NCBI GenBank assembly: GCA_023398615.1
Contig: JAEWSD010000072.1
Span: 1 to 39,945 of the forward strand
DNA length: 39,945 bases
Source of the DNA: Bacillota bacterium
Lineage (GTDB): Bacteria > Bacillota > Clostridia > Lachnospirales > Lachnospiraceae
Direction of reading: 5' to 3'
Shown: in pieces, positions 8,167-15,634 of the stretch
Layout of the letters: every line of letters begins with the position of its first letter
Position numbering within the stretch: the first letter of the stretch is position 1
Program-made: the position numbers and the translations under genes
The notes under the pieces: model-generated
Told to the model about the DNA's origin: nothing
Seen by the model: only the letters and a program-made list of their open reading frames with translations
The model's database searches: none

Positions 8167-8217
8167 AGCTAATTCCCCATCTTATGTATTTCATACTTAT
8201 TGCCTATATTACCTATA

Positions 8218-8246
8218 ATATTACCTTGACACCCGGATAATGTCAA
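8218..8246 (-). promoter_or_regulatory. Promoter of the unknown lipoprotein gene
   Basis: Minus strand TTGACA (8241-8246), 17 bases, TAATAT (8218-8223). An inverted TTGACA/TGTCAA pair overlaps the -35 and spacer and could bind a regulator. Confidence 0.75.
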
Positions 8247-8300
8247 TCCTTTTCGGCCTCTAAGTACGGAAAATGGCAGCTCTGAAAAAAGCAAAAAACT

Positions 8301-9329
8301 TCAAAATACGGTCATTACTATAATCAATACGGTACAAAGACCGATGTACAGAATCATTCCCGGATTACCGTAGATTACCGGATTACCCGGCTCACGGCTT
8401 ACAGGCTGTACGGTTTCGTTCCCTGCGGGACGCCTGCTCTTTATTATAAACAGTATGGACCCAATCACTATCATTGCTATAATCATAGTACCCAACGCAC
8501 TGTAATAGCCTGCCCCGGCAAGTACCGGCGCCGCGACACTACCCATTAGGTTAATCGCGACATGCAATATGACGGAATATATAATCCGGTTTGTCTTGAG
8601 TACCACATATGCAAAGATTATGCCAAGAGCAATTGAATATAAAAGCTGCGAAGTATTCAGATGAAAAAGTCCGAATACAATTGCCGTAAACCAGACGGCT
8701 TTCTTATCTCCGTATCCTCTTACTTTATCCAGCAGAATGCCGCGAAATATGATTTCTTCAATGACCGGCGCTATAATGCCTGCAAACAGGAAGGTATACA
8801 ATACATTTGACGAATTTACGGCGTTGGTCAGAGGATTTATGACCCCGCTGCCTTTTATGGAGCTTATTCCAGTATTAATAAGCAGGGATACGAAGTTAAA
8901 AATATATAATGATGCCATTCCTATAAAGAATAAGCTTATAAGGTCTCCCGCCTTCATAAGCTTCGGTTCACCCTTTGGTGCGTCCGGAATCTTTCTCATA
9001 AGGAAACAGTATATGGGGAATGCAGTCAGATAAAAACCGGCCGCCACAATGATCCAGGACATCCACGGCTTTTCCCATAATTCCGGTGCCTTCCGGTCTA
9101 CAATCGCATAAAGTACAGCTTCAAATATCTGTATGGAAACAACAAGTACCGTTAAAACCAGTCCGATTGCGGCAAAGCGCTTTCTTATACTCGCTTTATC
9201 CTCACTGCCGTTTACTTCCGTAACGGCACTCTTTATGAATTGATTCTTCATCTCGATATCCATTATAAGGGTTTGCTTCAAAATTATAACAGCCCTTACT
9301 GCCACATATAAAGGTTTGAAAGAATCCAT
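8301..9329 (-). CDS. CPBP family intramembrane glutamic protease (CAAX-like)
   Basis: An integral membrane protein of about 342 residues with some eight hydrophobic segments. The three family motifs are present: EExxxR at residues 191-196, FxxxH at 219-223 and HxxxN at 256-260. These build the active site of Rce1/CPBP proteases, which cut within the membrane; in bacteria many act on bacteriocin-like peptides or stress regulators. The start at 9329 is chosen since AAAGGA lies 8-9 bases upstream; ATGs at 9338 (too close to the ribosome site) or further in are possible. It lies 94 bases after the DUF2812 gene and may be the third gene of the PadR operon. Confidence 0.88.
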   Translation of the reverse strand: MDSFKPLYVAVRAVIILKQTLIMDIEMKNQFIKSAVTEVNGSEDKASIRKRFAAIGLVLTVLVVSIQIFEAVLYAIVDRKAPELWEKPWMSWIIVAAGFYLTAFPIYCFLMRKIPDAPKGEPKLMKAGDLISLFFIGMASLYIFNFVSLLINTGISSIKGSGVINPLTNAVNSSNVLYTFLFAGIIAPVIEEIIFRGILLDKVRGYGDKKAVWFTAIVFGLFHLNTSQLLYSIALGIIFAYVVLKTNRIIYSVILHVAINLMGSVAAPVLAGAGYYSALGTMIIAMIVIGSILFIIKSRRPAGNETVQPVSREPGNPVIYGNPGMILYIGLCTVLIIVMTVF

Positions 9330-9378
9330 ATGTGGCATTCCTTTCTTTCATCATATTTCCTTTCAGCCTTTCAAACAT

Positions 9379-9399
9379 GATGCCGTAAAGCGGCATCTT
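9379..9399 (-). repeat. Intercistronic hairpin
   Basis: GATGCCG/CGGCATC forms a 7-bp stem between the DUF2812 and CPBP genes. There is no T run, so it is more likely an mRNA-stabilising or translation-tuning hairpin than a terminator. Confidence 0.4.
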
Positions 9400-9423
9400 A
9401 AATAATGGACGGCTGGCCCTTTG

Positions 9424-10527
9424 CTAAAATCCTAAGCAGGCTGCAATGAAGCCGGCCGCAACACCCAATAAAAAGCATATCGCAAAGAATATAACAAGCT
9501 TTCCGAACCATGTGATGCCGTGGATGCCCTTCTCATATTTCTCATGGTTAAGCTGTCCCGGCTCACCATTCGGCCGGCTGCGATAGATGATATTCCAGTT
9601 TTGCAGTGCGCAAACAAAATTCCAGTCCTTTTTCTCCGCTTCCTTCAGGCTTTGAACCTGCCAGTCATTATTGAGACCTCCCCAATCCTTACGGCTGCTA
9701 AAGGTTTTGCCTCCCCTTTCCTTCCTTCTCAGATTGGTAAGATATCGTGAATCCATAGTATAGAGATAGTCACCGGGTTCCCCTTGCATGAAAACATATT
9801 GCAGAATGGATGCCTTTATCAGATGATAACCCGCTCGGCCTTGATTCTCCAGATACTTCCTTAAGCCTTTCATTGTAAAGAATACTCGGCAGATTGTTTT
9901 AAGCATTACCTTATCTCTTTGCAGCTCTTTCAGTTCTTCCGCCGTCATAAGCAAGTCTATGTAATACCTTACGGCCAAATCCTCACATAAAAGGCAGGAC
10001 CCCAGACAGAATATTTCATACGCCAGGACAAAGATGATAAACGCCATGCGTACCGGCGTGGAAATGATACCAATAACAACTGCAGCCACACCAAAGAACC
10101 CCATTGCAAACGCAAGTTTTATCAGCAGTGTCCCCGCTCTTTTATAGCGGTTAAGATATTTCAGCGCATGCAGCTGCCTGGATTCAAGGTCGTTATATAA
10201 TTCATTGATTTCCCCTTCCTTATACTCCTTGCAGAAATAGTAATTTAAATCTTCATCATGCAAGAGGGGCGACCACCCCATTTCTCCGGCCATATCAAGG
10301 AATTCCTGCTTATGCCTGATATCCTTTAAAGTTGGATTCTTCGGCAGGTCAAACCTGTCAATCTCATAAATCATTCTTTTGGGCTCATCTTTCACAAAGA
10401 TATACCGGATGCCCAACCTGATATCCGACAAAAACCAGCCTGATAAAGCCCTCTGTTCAAGCCAGAGTTTCTCTTTAGCCAGACTAATGAACCACTTCGT
10501 TTGTTTTAGTATTGTCCTATCCCTCAT
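9424..10527 (-). CDS. DUF2812 domain-containing membrane protein
   Basis: A 367-residue protein. The N-terminal ~130 residues match the DUF2812 pattern (EIDRFDLPKN; a Trp-rich GEMGWSPL segment). Two membrane segments follow at ~150-195. A second soluble part (~220-340) with similar layout (LENQGRAGYHL, YLYTMDSRY) looks like a further DUF2812-like unit. A last membrane segment closes the protein. The start at 10527 overlaps the PadR gene by 11 bases and has GGGAG 7 bases upstream. DUF2812 genes are commonly found behind PadR regulators, which suggests that this membrane protein is the regulated output. Its biochemical role is unknown. Confidence 0.85.
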   Translation of the reverse strand: MRDRTILKQTKWFISLAKEKLWLEQRALSGWFLSDIRLGIRYIFVKDEPKRMIYEIDRFDLPKNPTLKDIRHKQEFLDMAGEMGWSPLLHDEDLNYYFCKEYKEGEINELYNDLESRQLHALKYLNRYKRAGTLLIKLAFAMGFFGVAAVVIGIISTPVRMAFIIFVLAYEIFCLGSCLLCEDLAVRYYIDLLMTAEELKELQRDKVMLKTICRVFFTMKGLRKYLENQGRAGYHLIKASILQYVFMQGEPGDYLYTMDSRYLTNLRRKERGGKTFSSRKDWGGLNNDWQVQSLKEAEKKDWNFVCALQNWNIIYRSRPNGEPGQLNHEKYEKGIHGITWFGKLVIFFAICFLLGVAAGFIAACLGF

Positions 10528-10858
10528 ACTTTTTCTCCCCATTAAATATTTTAACTCCATTTGCCAGCTGGCACTTAAGCCGTTCAATCTCCTTATACAT
10601 TATTTGTTCCCCAAGCCTGGTAATCCGATATACCTTCTTCCCGTTATCATCCTGTGATAAAATTTCGGTAAGCCCGTCTTCCGTCAGCCTGCCGAGCATC
10701 GTATAAAGAGTTCCTGTTCCCAGCTGAATCCTCTTTCCGGTCAGTTCACCGACAAACTGCATGATAGCATATCCGTGCCTGGGTTCCCGAATTGACAGCA
10801 AGGTATAAAAAGTAGTTTCTGTCATAGGGTTATATTTCTTCATTAATTGCTCGTTCAA
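10517..10858 (-). CDS. PadR family transcriptional regulator
   Basis: A 113-residue winged-helix repressor. The pattern TFYTLLSI..RHGYAIM..GTLYTMLGRLTEDGL is diagnostic of the PadR N-terminal domain, followed by a C-terminal helix for dimerisation. The start is TTG at 10858 behind AGGGAGG; the next ATG is 15 bases further in but 20 bases from that ribosome site. It overlaps the DUF2812 gene it presumably controls. A textbook operator lies just downstream of the -10 of its own promoter, indicating autoregulation; the inducing signal is not evident. Confidence 0.93.
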   Translation of the reverse strand: MNEQLMKKYNPMTETTFYTLLSIREPRHGYAIMQFVGELTGKRIQLGTGTLYTMLGRLTEDGLTEILSQDDNGKKVYRITRLGEQIMYKEIERLKCQLANGVKIFNGEKKYEG

Positions 10859-10882
10859 GTACTCCTCCCTAAGTCGTTATTC

Positions 10883-10905
10883 AACATGTCGTATAACGAC
10901 ATGTT
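10883..10905. promoter_or_regulatory. PadR operator
   Basis: A perfect inverted repeat with 10-bp arms and a 3-base centre. It contains ATGT-N9-ACAT, matching the PadR consensus of ATGT and ACAT spaced by 8-10 bases. It covers the predicted transcription start region between the promoter -10 and the padR start, an ideal place for repression. Confidence 0.85.
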
Positions 10906-10915
10906 GTTACTCGAT

Positions 10916-10944
10916 ATATTACCATAGGAAGGTAATTAAGTCAA
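10916..10944 (-). promoter_or_regulatory. Promoter of the PadR-DUF2812 operon
   Basis: Minus strand TTGACT (10939-10944), 17 bases, TAATAT (10916-10921). The operator begins 11 bases downstream of the -10. Confidence 0.85.
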
Positions 10945-10956
10945 CCAAAATCTGTA

Positions 10957-11004
10957 AAAGAGTTATGCTTGCAAAACTCTCGCAGCCGCTTTCGGCAAAC
11001 TTCC
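10957..11004. repeat. Dispersed palindromic repeat, copy 2
   Basis: Shares the block order of the element at 1554-1611: an AGAGTT..AACTCT hairpin, a GCCG/CGGC hairpin and AACTTCC. It lies directly behind the ndpA terminator. Shorter than copy 1 in the middle. Confidence 0.5.
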
Positions 11005-11012
11005 CGCCACAT

Positions 11013-11052
11013 AAAAAGGCGTTACCAATCAACATTACACCGGGTAACGCCT
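11013..11052 (-). terminator. Terminator of ndpA
   Basis: On the minus strand AGGCGTTACC pairs with GGTAACGCCT across a short loop and is followed by TTTTT. It starts within ten bases of the ndpA stop codon. Confidence 0.88.
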
Positions 11053-11060
11053 GCCAAGCT

Positions 11061-12071
11061 TTATTTACTTGTGATATGGCTGATATTTTTAATCAATACG
11101 GATATTGTTCCGTCCGCATTCGTTATGAATTCAACATTTCTTTTATCGTTATACTGATCCATCGGAATATTGATCTCGATACCGGTATCCGTTGTCAGGT
11201 ACTGCTTTTCGAACCTTTTTGTCGTCTGCCTGTTCTGCGGCTTCACTTCCTCTGCCTGCAGATTATACTTTTCCAGCTTTTCCGTGAACTCCTCTTTTAT
11301 CTCATCATGTTCCCGGAAGATCTTTTCACTGAGACTTCCCGCATTGATTGCACCCTGTTCCGCATATTCCTGATGGATGATAGCCTTTGTCTCCATCTGC
11401 CTGTCCAAATCTTCCTCGAAATATTTCCGGTTGATCTGATCAACCGCTTTTGTAATAATATTAAGCTTTGCCTTTTGAGAAAGCTCCGTCTGACATTGCA
11501 GGAACAGCTGGGAAAGATAGTTTGTTTTGACTCCGTTGATCTCATATTTTTTCTCAACCAGCTTAATCGAATAATCCGCGAGATTGATCAAAACGGCCTC
11601 GGAAAGCTTTGACGTTTCCGGCGGCAGTGTTACCTTTTGCTTGATTACATCGTTATAATTCCCCTGGTCATCGGAAACCGCATAGTGAATATAAGATTCT
11701 TTATAGTTCATTTTCAGCAGGGCCAGATGCATGGTGCTGTCTACCTGATAGGTTACCGCAAAAAGGTCTCCCGGACTTATGGAAATATTCTGATTCATTA
11801 TGGTGTAAAGATATCTTCCTATCTCCTGGCTTACCATAACCAGGGATTCCTCCTTAAAATCCCTGATACACCGGTATACAAAGGATTCCTCGGTGTTAAA
11901 ACGACAATTCTTCATATCATCGCCGGAAGCGATTTTATATATATGTCCTCTCAGGAAATCATTCAGTTCAGGCCCCAACTCCAAAAGCTGATCGGACAGC
12001 ACAGGCATCCCGATCGTCGAATCCAGAATATGTACAATAGCATTCCTTATTATTACTTCATCCCGTTCCAT
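11061..12071 (-). CDS. Nucleoid-associated protein, NdpA/YejK family
   Basis: A 336-residue protein resembling the 37-kDa nucleoid-associated protein family (PF04245) known from YejK of E. coli and found in many Firmicutes. Typical are the N-terminal IIRNAIVHILD and the central YSIKLVEKKYEINGVKTNYLS region with the following CQTELSQKAKL. The family binds DNA or the nucleoid; its exact role is poorly known. The start at 12071 is preferred because TGGAG lies 6 bases upstream; an ATG at 12083 would add four residues. Transcription probably enters from the HAD gene 46 bases upstream and stops at the strong terminator that follows. Confidence 0.88.
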   Translation of the reverse strand: MERDEVIIRNAIVHILDSTIGMPVLSDQLLELGPELNDFLRGHIYKIASGDDMKNCRFNTEESFVYRCIRDFKEESLVMVSQEIGRYLYTIMNQNISISPGDLFAVTYQVDSTMHLALLKMNYKESYIHYAVSDDQGNYNDVIKQKVTLPPETSKLSEAVLINLADYSIKLVEKKYEINGVKTNYLSQLFLQCQTELSQKAKLNIITKAVDQINRKYFEEDLDRQMETKAIIHQEYAEQGAINAGSLSEKIFREHDEIKEEFTEKLEKYNLQAEEVKPQNRQTTKRFEKQYLTTDTGIEINIPMDQYNDKRNVEFITNADGTISVLIKNISHITSK

Positions 12072-12117
12072 AGGTGTCTCCATTCATTTCCTTCATTCTA
12101 AGCTTCCGCTGACACAG

Positions 12118-12747
12118 TCAGATACGGACCCCCAGTGCCCTCAGCTCCTTCAGAGCCTTCTCGAATTCCGTCACCCATATCGTTGAAAAGCCAAACTTCC
12201 TTGCTCCTTCCAGATTCGCCTCGGAATCATCCAAAAATACCGCTTCCTTCGGATTAATCGTATACTTATGAATCAAAGCCTCATAAATTTCAGGTTCAGG
12301 CTTAATATATTTCACCTCATAAGAGATAACTCCGCCATCCGCATATTTGATGAAGTCGAAATGTTCCCTCGCATAAGCGAAATTCTTTTCACCGTAATTG
12401 GACAGCAGATAGACCTTATAACCATTTGCCTTCAGCTTCCTGATAAAGTCTGTGGAATAATCGTATTCCCTCACCAACAGCGTAATGTCGGCAAACAGCC
12501 TTGTGATTTCGGCGGCAACGCCGGGGTCTTTCTTACAGCAAAGCTTAACCAGCTCGTCGGTGTTAATTCTGCCCCTGTCTTCTTCCTGCCAAAGCTTACT
12601 TAAAACGGTTGCTTCCGCTACTCTCCGTTTTGTTTCCTCATCATAACCACAATCGTTCAGGTACTCTCTCCAACGAAAATCGGAAAGTACTTGTCCGATA
12701 TCCAATACTACCGTATTTATCATCATTATTCCCAATGCATACCGCAT
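12118..12747 (-). CDS. HAD family hydrolase (YihX-like)
   Basis: A haloacid-dehalogenase-type phosphatase of the cytosol. Motif I is DIGQVL (nucleophile Asp16; the usual DxD is replaced by DxG as in YihX-like members). Motif II is LLSN, motif III is IKPEPEIY with the conserved Lys, and motif IV is FLDDSEAN. YihX removes phosphate from glucose-1-phosphate, so a sugar phosphate is a reasonable but unproven substrate. The start is uncertain: ATG 12747 has AAAGG close by, while ATGs at 12726 or 12723 would give a more standard N-terminus (INTVVLDIG). Its promoter region has been altered by a hairpin insertion. Confidence 0.9.
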   Translation of the reverse strand: MRYALGIMMINTVVLDIGQVLSDFRWREYLNDCGYDEETKRRVAEATVLSKLWQEEDRGRINTDELVKLCCKKDPGVAAEITRLFADITLLVREYDYSTDFIRKLKANGYKVYLLSNYGEKNFAYAREHFDFIKYADGGVISYEVKYIKPEPEIYEALIHKYTINPKEAVFLDDSEANLEGARKFGFSTIWVTEFEKALKELRALGVRI

Positions 12748-12791
12748 TTTACCTTTCTATCAGTCTGACTGTACTATTTTAAAATATGGAA

Positions 12792-12890
12792 TCATTATAT
12801 CATGAACATAAAGCATGTTCATGATCTTGTTGCTCCAATCGGAATTCACAAGCAAGCTTGTAATTCCTCATTCCGCCTTCATTATATCAT
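12792..12890. repeat. Hairpin insert flanked by a 12-bp direct repeat
   Basis: The exact 12-mer TCATTATATCAT occurs at 12792-12803 and 12879-12890. Between them are two hairpins: ATCATGAACAT/ATGTTCATGAT (12799-12825, perfect 11 bp) and GGAATTCACAAGC/GCTTGTAATTCC (12841-12867, one base missing). This is the layout of a short non-coding insertion with target duplication. Each copy of the 12-mer holds a TATAAT on the minus strand. Confidence 0.55.
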
Positions 12891-12909
12891 CAGCAGAGCT
12901 TTCTATCAA
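12881..12909 (-). promoter_or_regulatory. Promoter of the HAD gene (distal copy)
   Basis: Minus strand TTGATA (12904-12909), 17 bases, extended -10 TGATATAAT with TATAAT at 12881-12886. The proximal -10 copy at 12794-12799 lacks a good -35, so this distal one is probably the original. Confidence 0.7.
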
Positions 12910-12920
12910 GCCGTTAAAGT

Positions 12921-13268
12921 TTAAGGCGGACTTGTCAATGATATCAGGGTAAAACGAATGATATCGCTGATTATTTTGTCAATCCTGCTGTTCGGTACGC
13001 CAAACCCTCTTAACATAGAAAAGGAACCGACACTGTCAATTCTGAAATTATTCATAATCAGAGATGTCTTCTGTTCTGCCGTTCCGGAGTAGTACTCCTG
13101 ATTTCTCATTGCATAGGAAACGGCGATTTCAAAGATGCGACGGATCATCGACCTTGGAATCCCGTACTGTTCCAGCTCGGAATAGTACCTTGCATATTCC
13201 GTGTCAATGAGATTCAATATAGAATTAATATTCTGAGGGCGCTGATTTCGTAACGGCTCAAATAGCAT
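12921..13268 (-). CDS. Small protein of unknown function
   Basis: A 115-residue protein that I do not recognise. It has no signal peptide, membrane segment or cysteine. It appears mainly helical, with conserved-looking short motifs such as YGIPRSMIRRIFEIA and a related GFGVPNSRIDKII near the C-terminus; these two segments resemble each other and may be a degenerate internal repeat. AAGGA lies 6 bases before the ATG, supporting a real gene. It stands between the SleB-domain gene and the HAD gene on the same strand; the strong terminator upstream means that it needs its own promoter or read-through. Confidence 0.7.
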   Translation of the reverse strand: MLFEPLRNQRPQNINSILNLIDTEYARYYSELEQYGIPRSMIRRIFEIAVSYAMRNQEYYSGTAEQKTSLIMNNFRIDSVGSFSMLRGFGVPNSRIDKIISDIIRFTLISLTSPP

Positions 13269-13314
13269 CTGTTTTCCTTCTTTTATTCAATCCATTACAT
13301 AATATGCAAAGGCG

Positions 13315-13348
13315 CAAAAAAGGTTTTATCTTGGAAAAGATAAAACCT
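13315..13348 (-). terminator. Terminator of the SleB-domain gene
   Basis: On the minus strand a perfect 12-bp stem AGGTTTTATCTT/AAGATAAAACCT with a 4-base loop is followed by six T. It begins ten bases after the stop codon. Confidence 0.93.
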
Positions 13349-13358
13349 CTGCATTTTC

Positions 13359-14138
13359 TTATTTAAATTCATGATTGCCAAGTTTGTAGGTAGAATTGCG
13401 TAAATTACAGCTAAAATACAAATATTTGATGAAATTCTTTTTATCGCCGTTTACCGTAATGTACTTCTCACCGCTTAATGCGGCCTTTGCGGCTTTAATA
13501 CATTCAAGCTCCGCATCCGAGGTAAAATCACCGTCGTCATACTCTTTGAGGGCTCTGTCCAGAGAACCGTTCGAAGCAGGCCCGAATTGATACTTTTGAT
13601 AAATGACACCCTTTACCGAGTCAGGGAAAGCACCCGATCTCTTTCTGTTCATTACTACAATACCAACTGCCAGCTTGCCCTGGTAAGACTCGCCGTTTGC
13701 CTCACAATAAATCAAAGCGGACAGCAGCCTTAAATCCGACTTGGAATACTTAACCTTTTTCGTTACCTTTTTTTTCTCTTTTTTCTCTTCGGGCTGTGCC
13801 TTTTCCTGATCCTCTTCCGAGTCCTCGGAATCTTCCTCTACTTCGATCACATCTTCTATAATATCTTCGTTACCTTCCGATAATTCCTCCGCCGATTCCT
13901 GAGTTTGTTCAGGGGCAATTCCCGTTTCGGCTGTCTGGGCCGGATCCGTCGGCGTGGTCACTGTTCCGGCCGGATTGTTATTTATAGTACCGGTTTTATC
14001 TGCATCCGTGCTTTCAATATTTGTAACATTCTCCTGTGAAACTATGGTTCCTTCTTCTGCTGCATAAGCGTAAACTTTCGGAAAACTTACCAAAAGCATT
14101 CCTGCGATTAAACACCCGACTAACATTTTGAACTTCAT
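13359..14138 (-). CDS. Secreted cell-wall hydrolase with SleB-like catalytic domain
   Basis: A 259-residue exported protein. The N-terminal ~27 residues form a signal peptide ending at VYAYA. A long linker (~30-125) is very acidic (runs of E and D) and then becomes strongly basic (KKEKKKVTKKVK). The C-terminal domain (~130-259) matches the hydrolase_2/SleB fold: LLSALIYCEANGES with the catalytic Glu, GKLAVGIVVMNR, FPDSVKGVIYQ..QF. SleB-type enzymes are lytic transglycosylases first known from spore cortex breakdown; with a general signal peptide this one may act on vegetative wall. It has its own promoter and terminator. Confidence 0.88.
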   Translation of the reverse strand: MKFKMLVGCLIAGMLLVSFPKVYAYAAEEGTIVSQENVTNIESTDADKTGTINNNPAGTVTTPTDPAQTAETGIAPEQTQESAEELSEGNEDIIEDVIEVEEDSEDSEEDQEKAQPEEKKEKKKVTKKVKYSKSDLRLLSALIYCEANGESYQGKLAVGIVVMNRKRSGAFPDSVKGVIYQKYQFGPASNGSLDRALKEYDDGDFTSDAELECIKAAKAALSGEKYITVNGDKKNFIKYLYFSCNLRNSTYKLGNHEFK

Positions 14139-14546
14139 ATGAATCTCCTTTTAATGGCTTTCATAAAAACAAGTCATCTCTGGTTACAATCATTGAATTA
14201 TTACGTAAGCAATAAAAATTTTCCAAAAAAGTAATAATCCGTTAACATTTATGTAACATATTATATCATACTATTTCAAAAAAGCAAGTCAAACAGGAGA
14301 TTTTTTTTAACGCTTTTAAACTACAAAATTTTACACGCAGCATTTTTATCGTGTTTTTTATTTAAATTGTATAAAAAAATACCATAATTTAGTGCAATAC
14401 TTACAAAACAGATTGTTACCAAATTATTGCTATCAAACATTTTCATTAATATTTTATAAATAATAATTAAAATCTCATAGCATTTCACTTAGCAAAAATG
14501 TTACAATTTTTTCATATTTTTATTAAATATTCTGAGAATAAGTGCC
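14139..14546. other. AT-rich intergenic region between rfbB and the SleB-domain gene
   Basis: About 400 bases with very low GC. The only element I can support is the SleB-domain gene's promoter at the right-hand side of that gene. A weak ACACG/CGTGT hairpin near 14328-14352 on the minus strand is followed by AAAATTTT and might serve as the rfb operon's end, but it is not convincing. No ORF or RNA gene seen. Confidence 0.6.
14260..14287 (-). promoter_or_regulatory. Promoter of the SleB-domain gene
   Basis: Minus strand TTGCTT (14282-14287), 16 bases, extended -10 TGATATAAT with TATAAT at 14260-14265. The transcript would have a leader of about 115 bases. Confidence 0.7.
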
Positions 14547-15620
14547 TTATTTATACATTTCCTGATAATACTTCTGATAATCACCGCTGGTAACATGTTT
14601 CATCCAATCCGTATTTTTCAGATACCATTCAATTGTCAGACGGATACCTTCCGAAAACCTGGTCTCAGGCTCCCAGCCGATTTGCGCTTTTATTTTGTCC
14701 GGAGCAATCGCATATCTCCTGTCATGGCCTTTCCTGTCCTCTACGTAACGGATCAGATCCTTATTCAAATGTGCCTGCCTCGGATCGTCCGCCGGCAGCA
14801 GTTCAGACAGCGTTTCAATGATAATCGTTACAATCTCAATATTCTGCTTCTCGTTATGTCCGCCGACATTATAGATTTCGCCTGCCTTGCCCTGCTCCAT
14901 TACCAGGTCGATTGCCTTTGCATGATCCTCCACATAGATCCAGTCCCTGACATTTTTTCCATCCCCGTAGACGGGAAGAGTTTTCCCGATTAATGCGTTA
15001 TTAATCATTAACGGGATTAATTTCTCCGGGAACTGGTAGGGCCCGTAATTATTACTGCAGCGTGTAATATTGGCGGGAAAATGAAACGTATCCATATATG
15101 CCTTCACCAGCATATCCGCCGAGGCTTTGCTTGCGGAATAAGGGCTGTGAGGATCAATCGGCGTGGTTTCATAGAAATATCCTTCCCCGTCGCCAAGAGA
15201 ACCGTATACCTCATCCGTCGATACCTGCAGATATCGTTTATCCTGCTTAAAACCATCGTCGGTTTCCCATGCGCATTTCGCCGCATCCAGCATATTCAGC
15301 GTACCCATTACATTCGTATTGACGAATACCTGCGGGTCGCGGATGCTCCTGTCCACATGGCTTTCCGCCGCAAAATGGACCACTCTGTCAATATCATATT
15401 TCTTAAAAATTGCATGGATAGCCTCTTTATTGCAGATATCCTCCCGGATGAACAGGTAATTATCTCTCTGCTCTGCCGCAGCCAGATTCTCCGGATTGCC
15501 CGCATAGGTAAGGCTGTCAACGTTAATAATCCTGATCCCGTTCCCATATTTGTTAAACATGTAATGAATATAATTTGATCCGATAAAACCGGAACCCCCG
15601 GTTACCAAATATGTCTTCAT
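14547..15620 (-). CDS. rfbB: dTDP-glucose 4,6-dehydratase
   Basis: Second step of dTDP-L-rhamnose synthesis: NAD-dependent conversion of dTDP-glucose to dTDP-4-keto-6-deoxyglucose in the cytosol. The 357-residue product has the Rossmann motif GGSGFIGSN near the N-terminus, the family-specific STDEVYG, and the YSASK catalytic Tyr/Lys pair. RCSNNYGPYQFPEKLIP is also diagnostic. AGGAGG precedes the ATG at 15620; a longer reading frame to 15686 overlaps rfbD and lacks a ribosome site. Last gene of the rfbA-C-D-B operon, 14 bases behind rfbD. Confidence 0.97.
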   Translation of the reverse strand: MKTYLVTGGSGFIGSNYIHYMFNKYGNGIRIINVDSLTYAGNPENLAAAEQRDNYLFIREDICNKEAIHAIFKKYDIDRVVHFAAESHVDRSIRDPQVFVNTNVMGTLNMLDAAKCAWETDDGFKQDKRYLQVSTDEVYGSLGDGEGYFYETTPIDPHSPYSASKASADMLVKAYMDTFHFPANITRCSNNYGPYQFPEKLIPLMINNALIGKTLPVYGDGKNVRDWIYVEDHAKAIDLVMEQGKAGEIYNVGGHNEKQNIEIVTIIIETLSELLPADDPRQAHLNKDLIRYVEDRKGHDRRYAIAPDKIKAQIGWEPETRFSEGIRLTIEWYLKNTDWMKHVTSGDYQKYYQEMYK

Positions 15621-15634
15621 GCTGTTTCCTCCTG

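Noticed and set aside
10965..11612. 215-codon open frame on the plus strand
   Set aside because: Covers the ndpA terminator and runs antisense to ndpA; no ribosome site or recognisable product.
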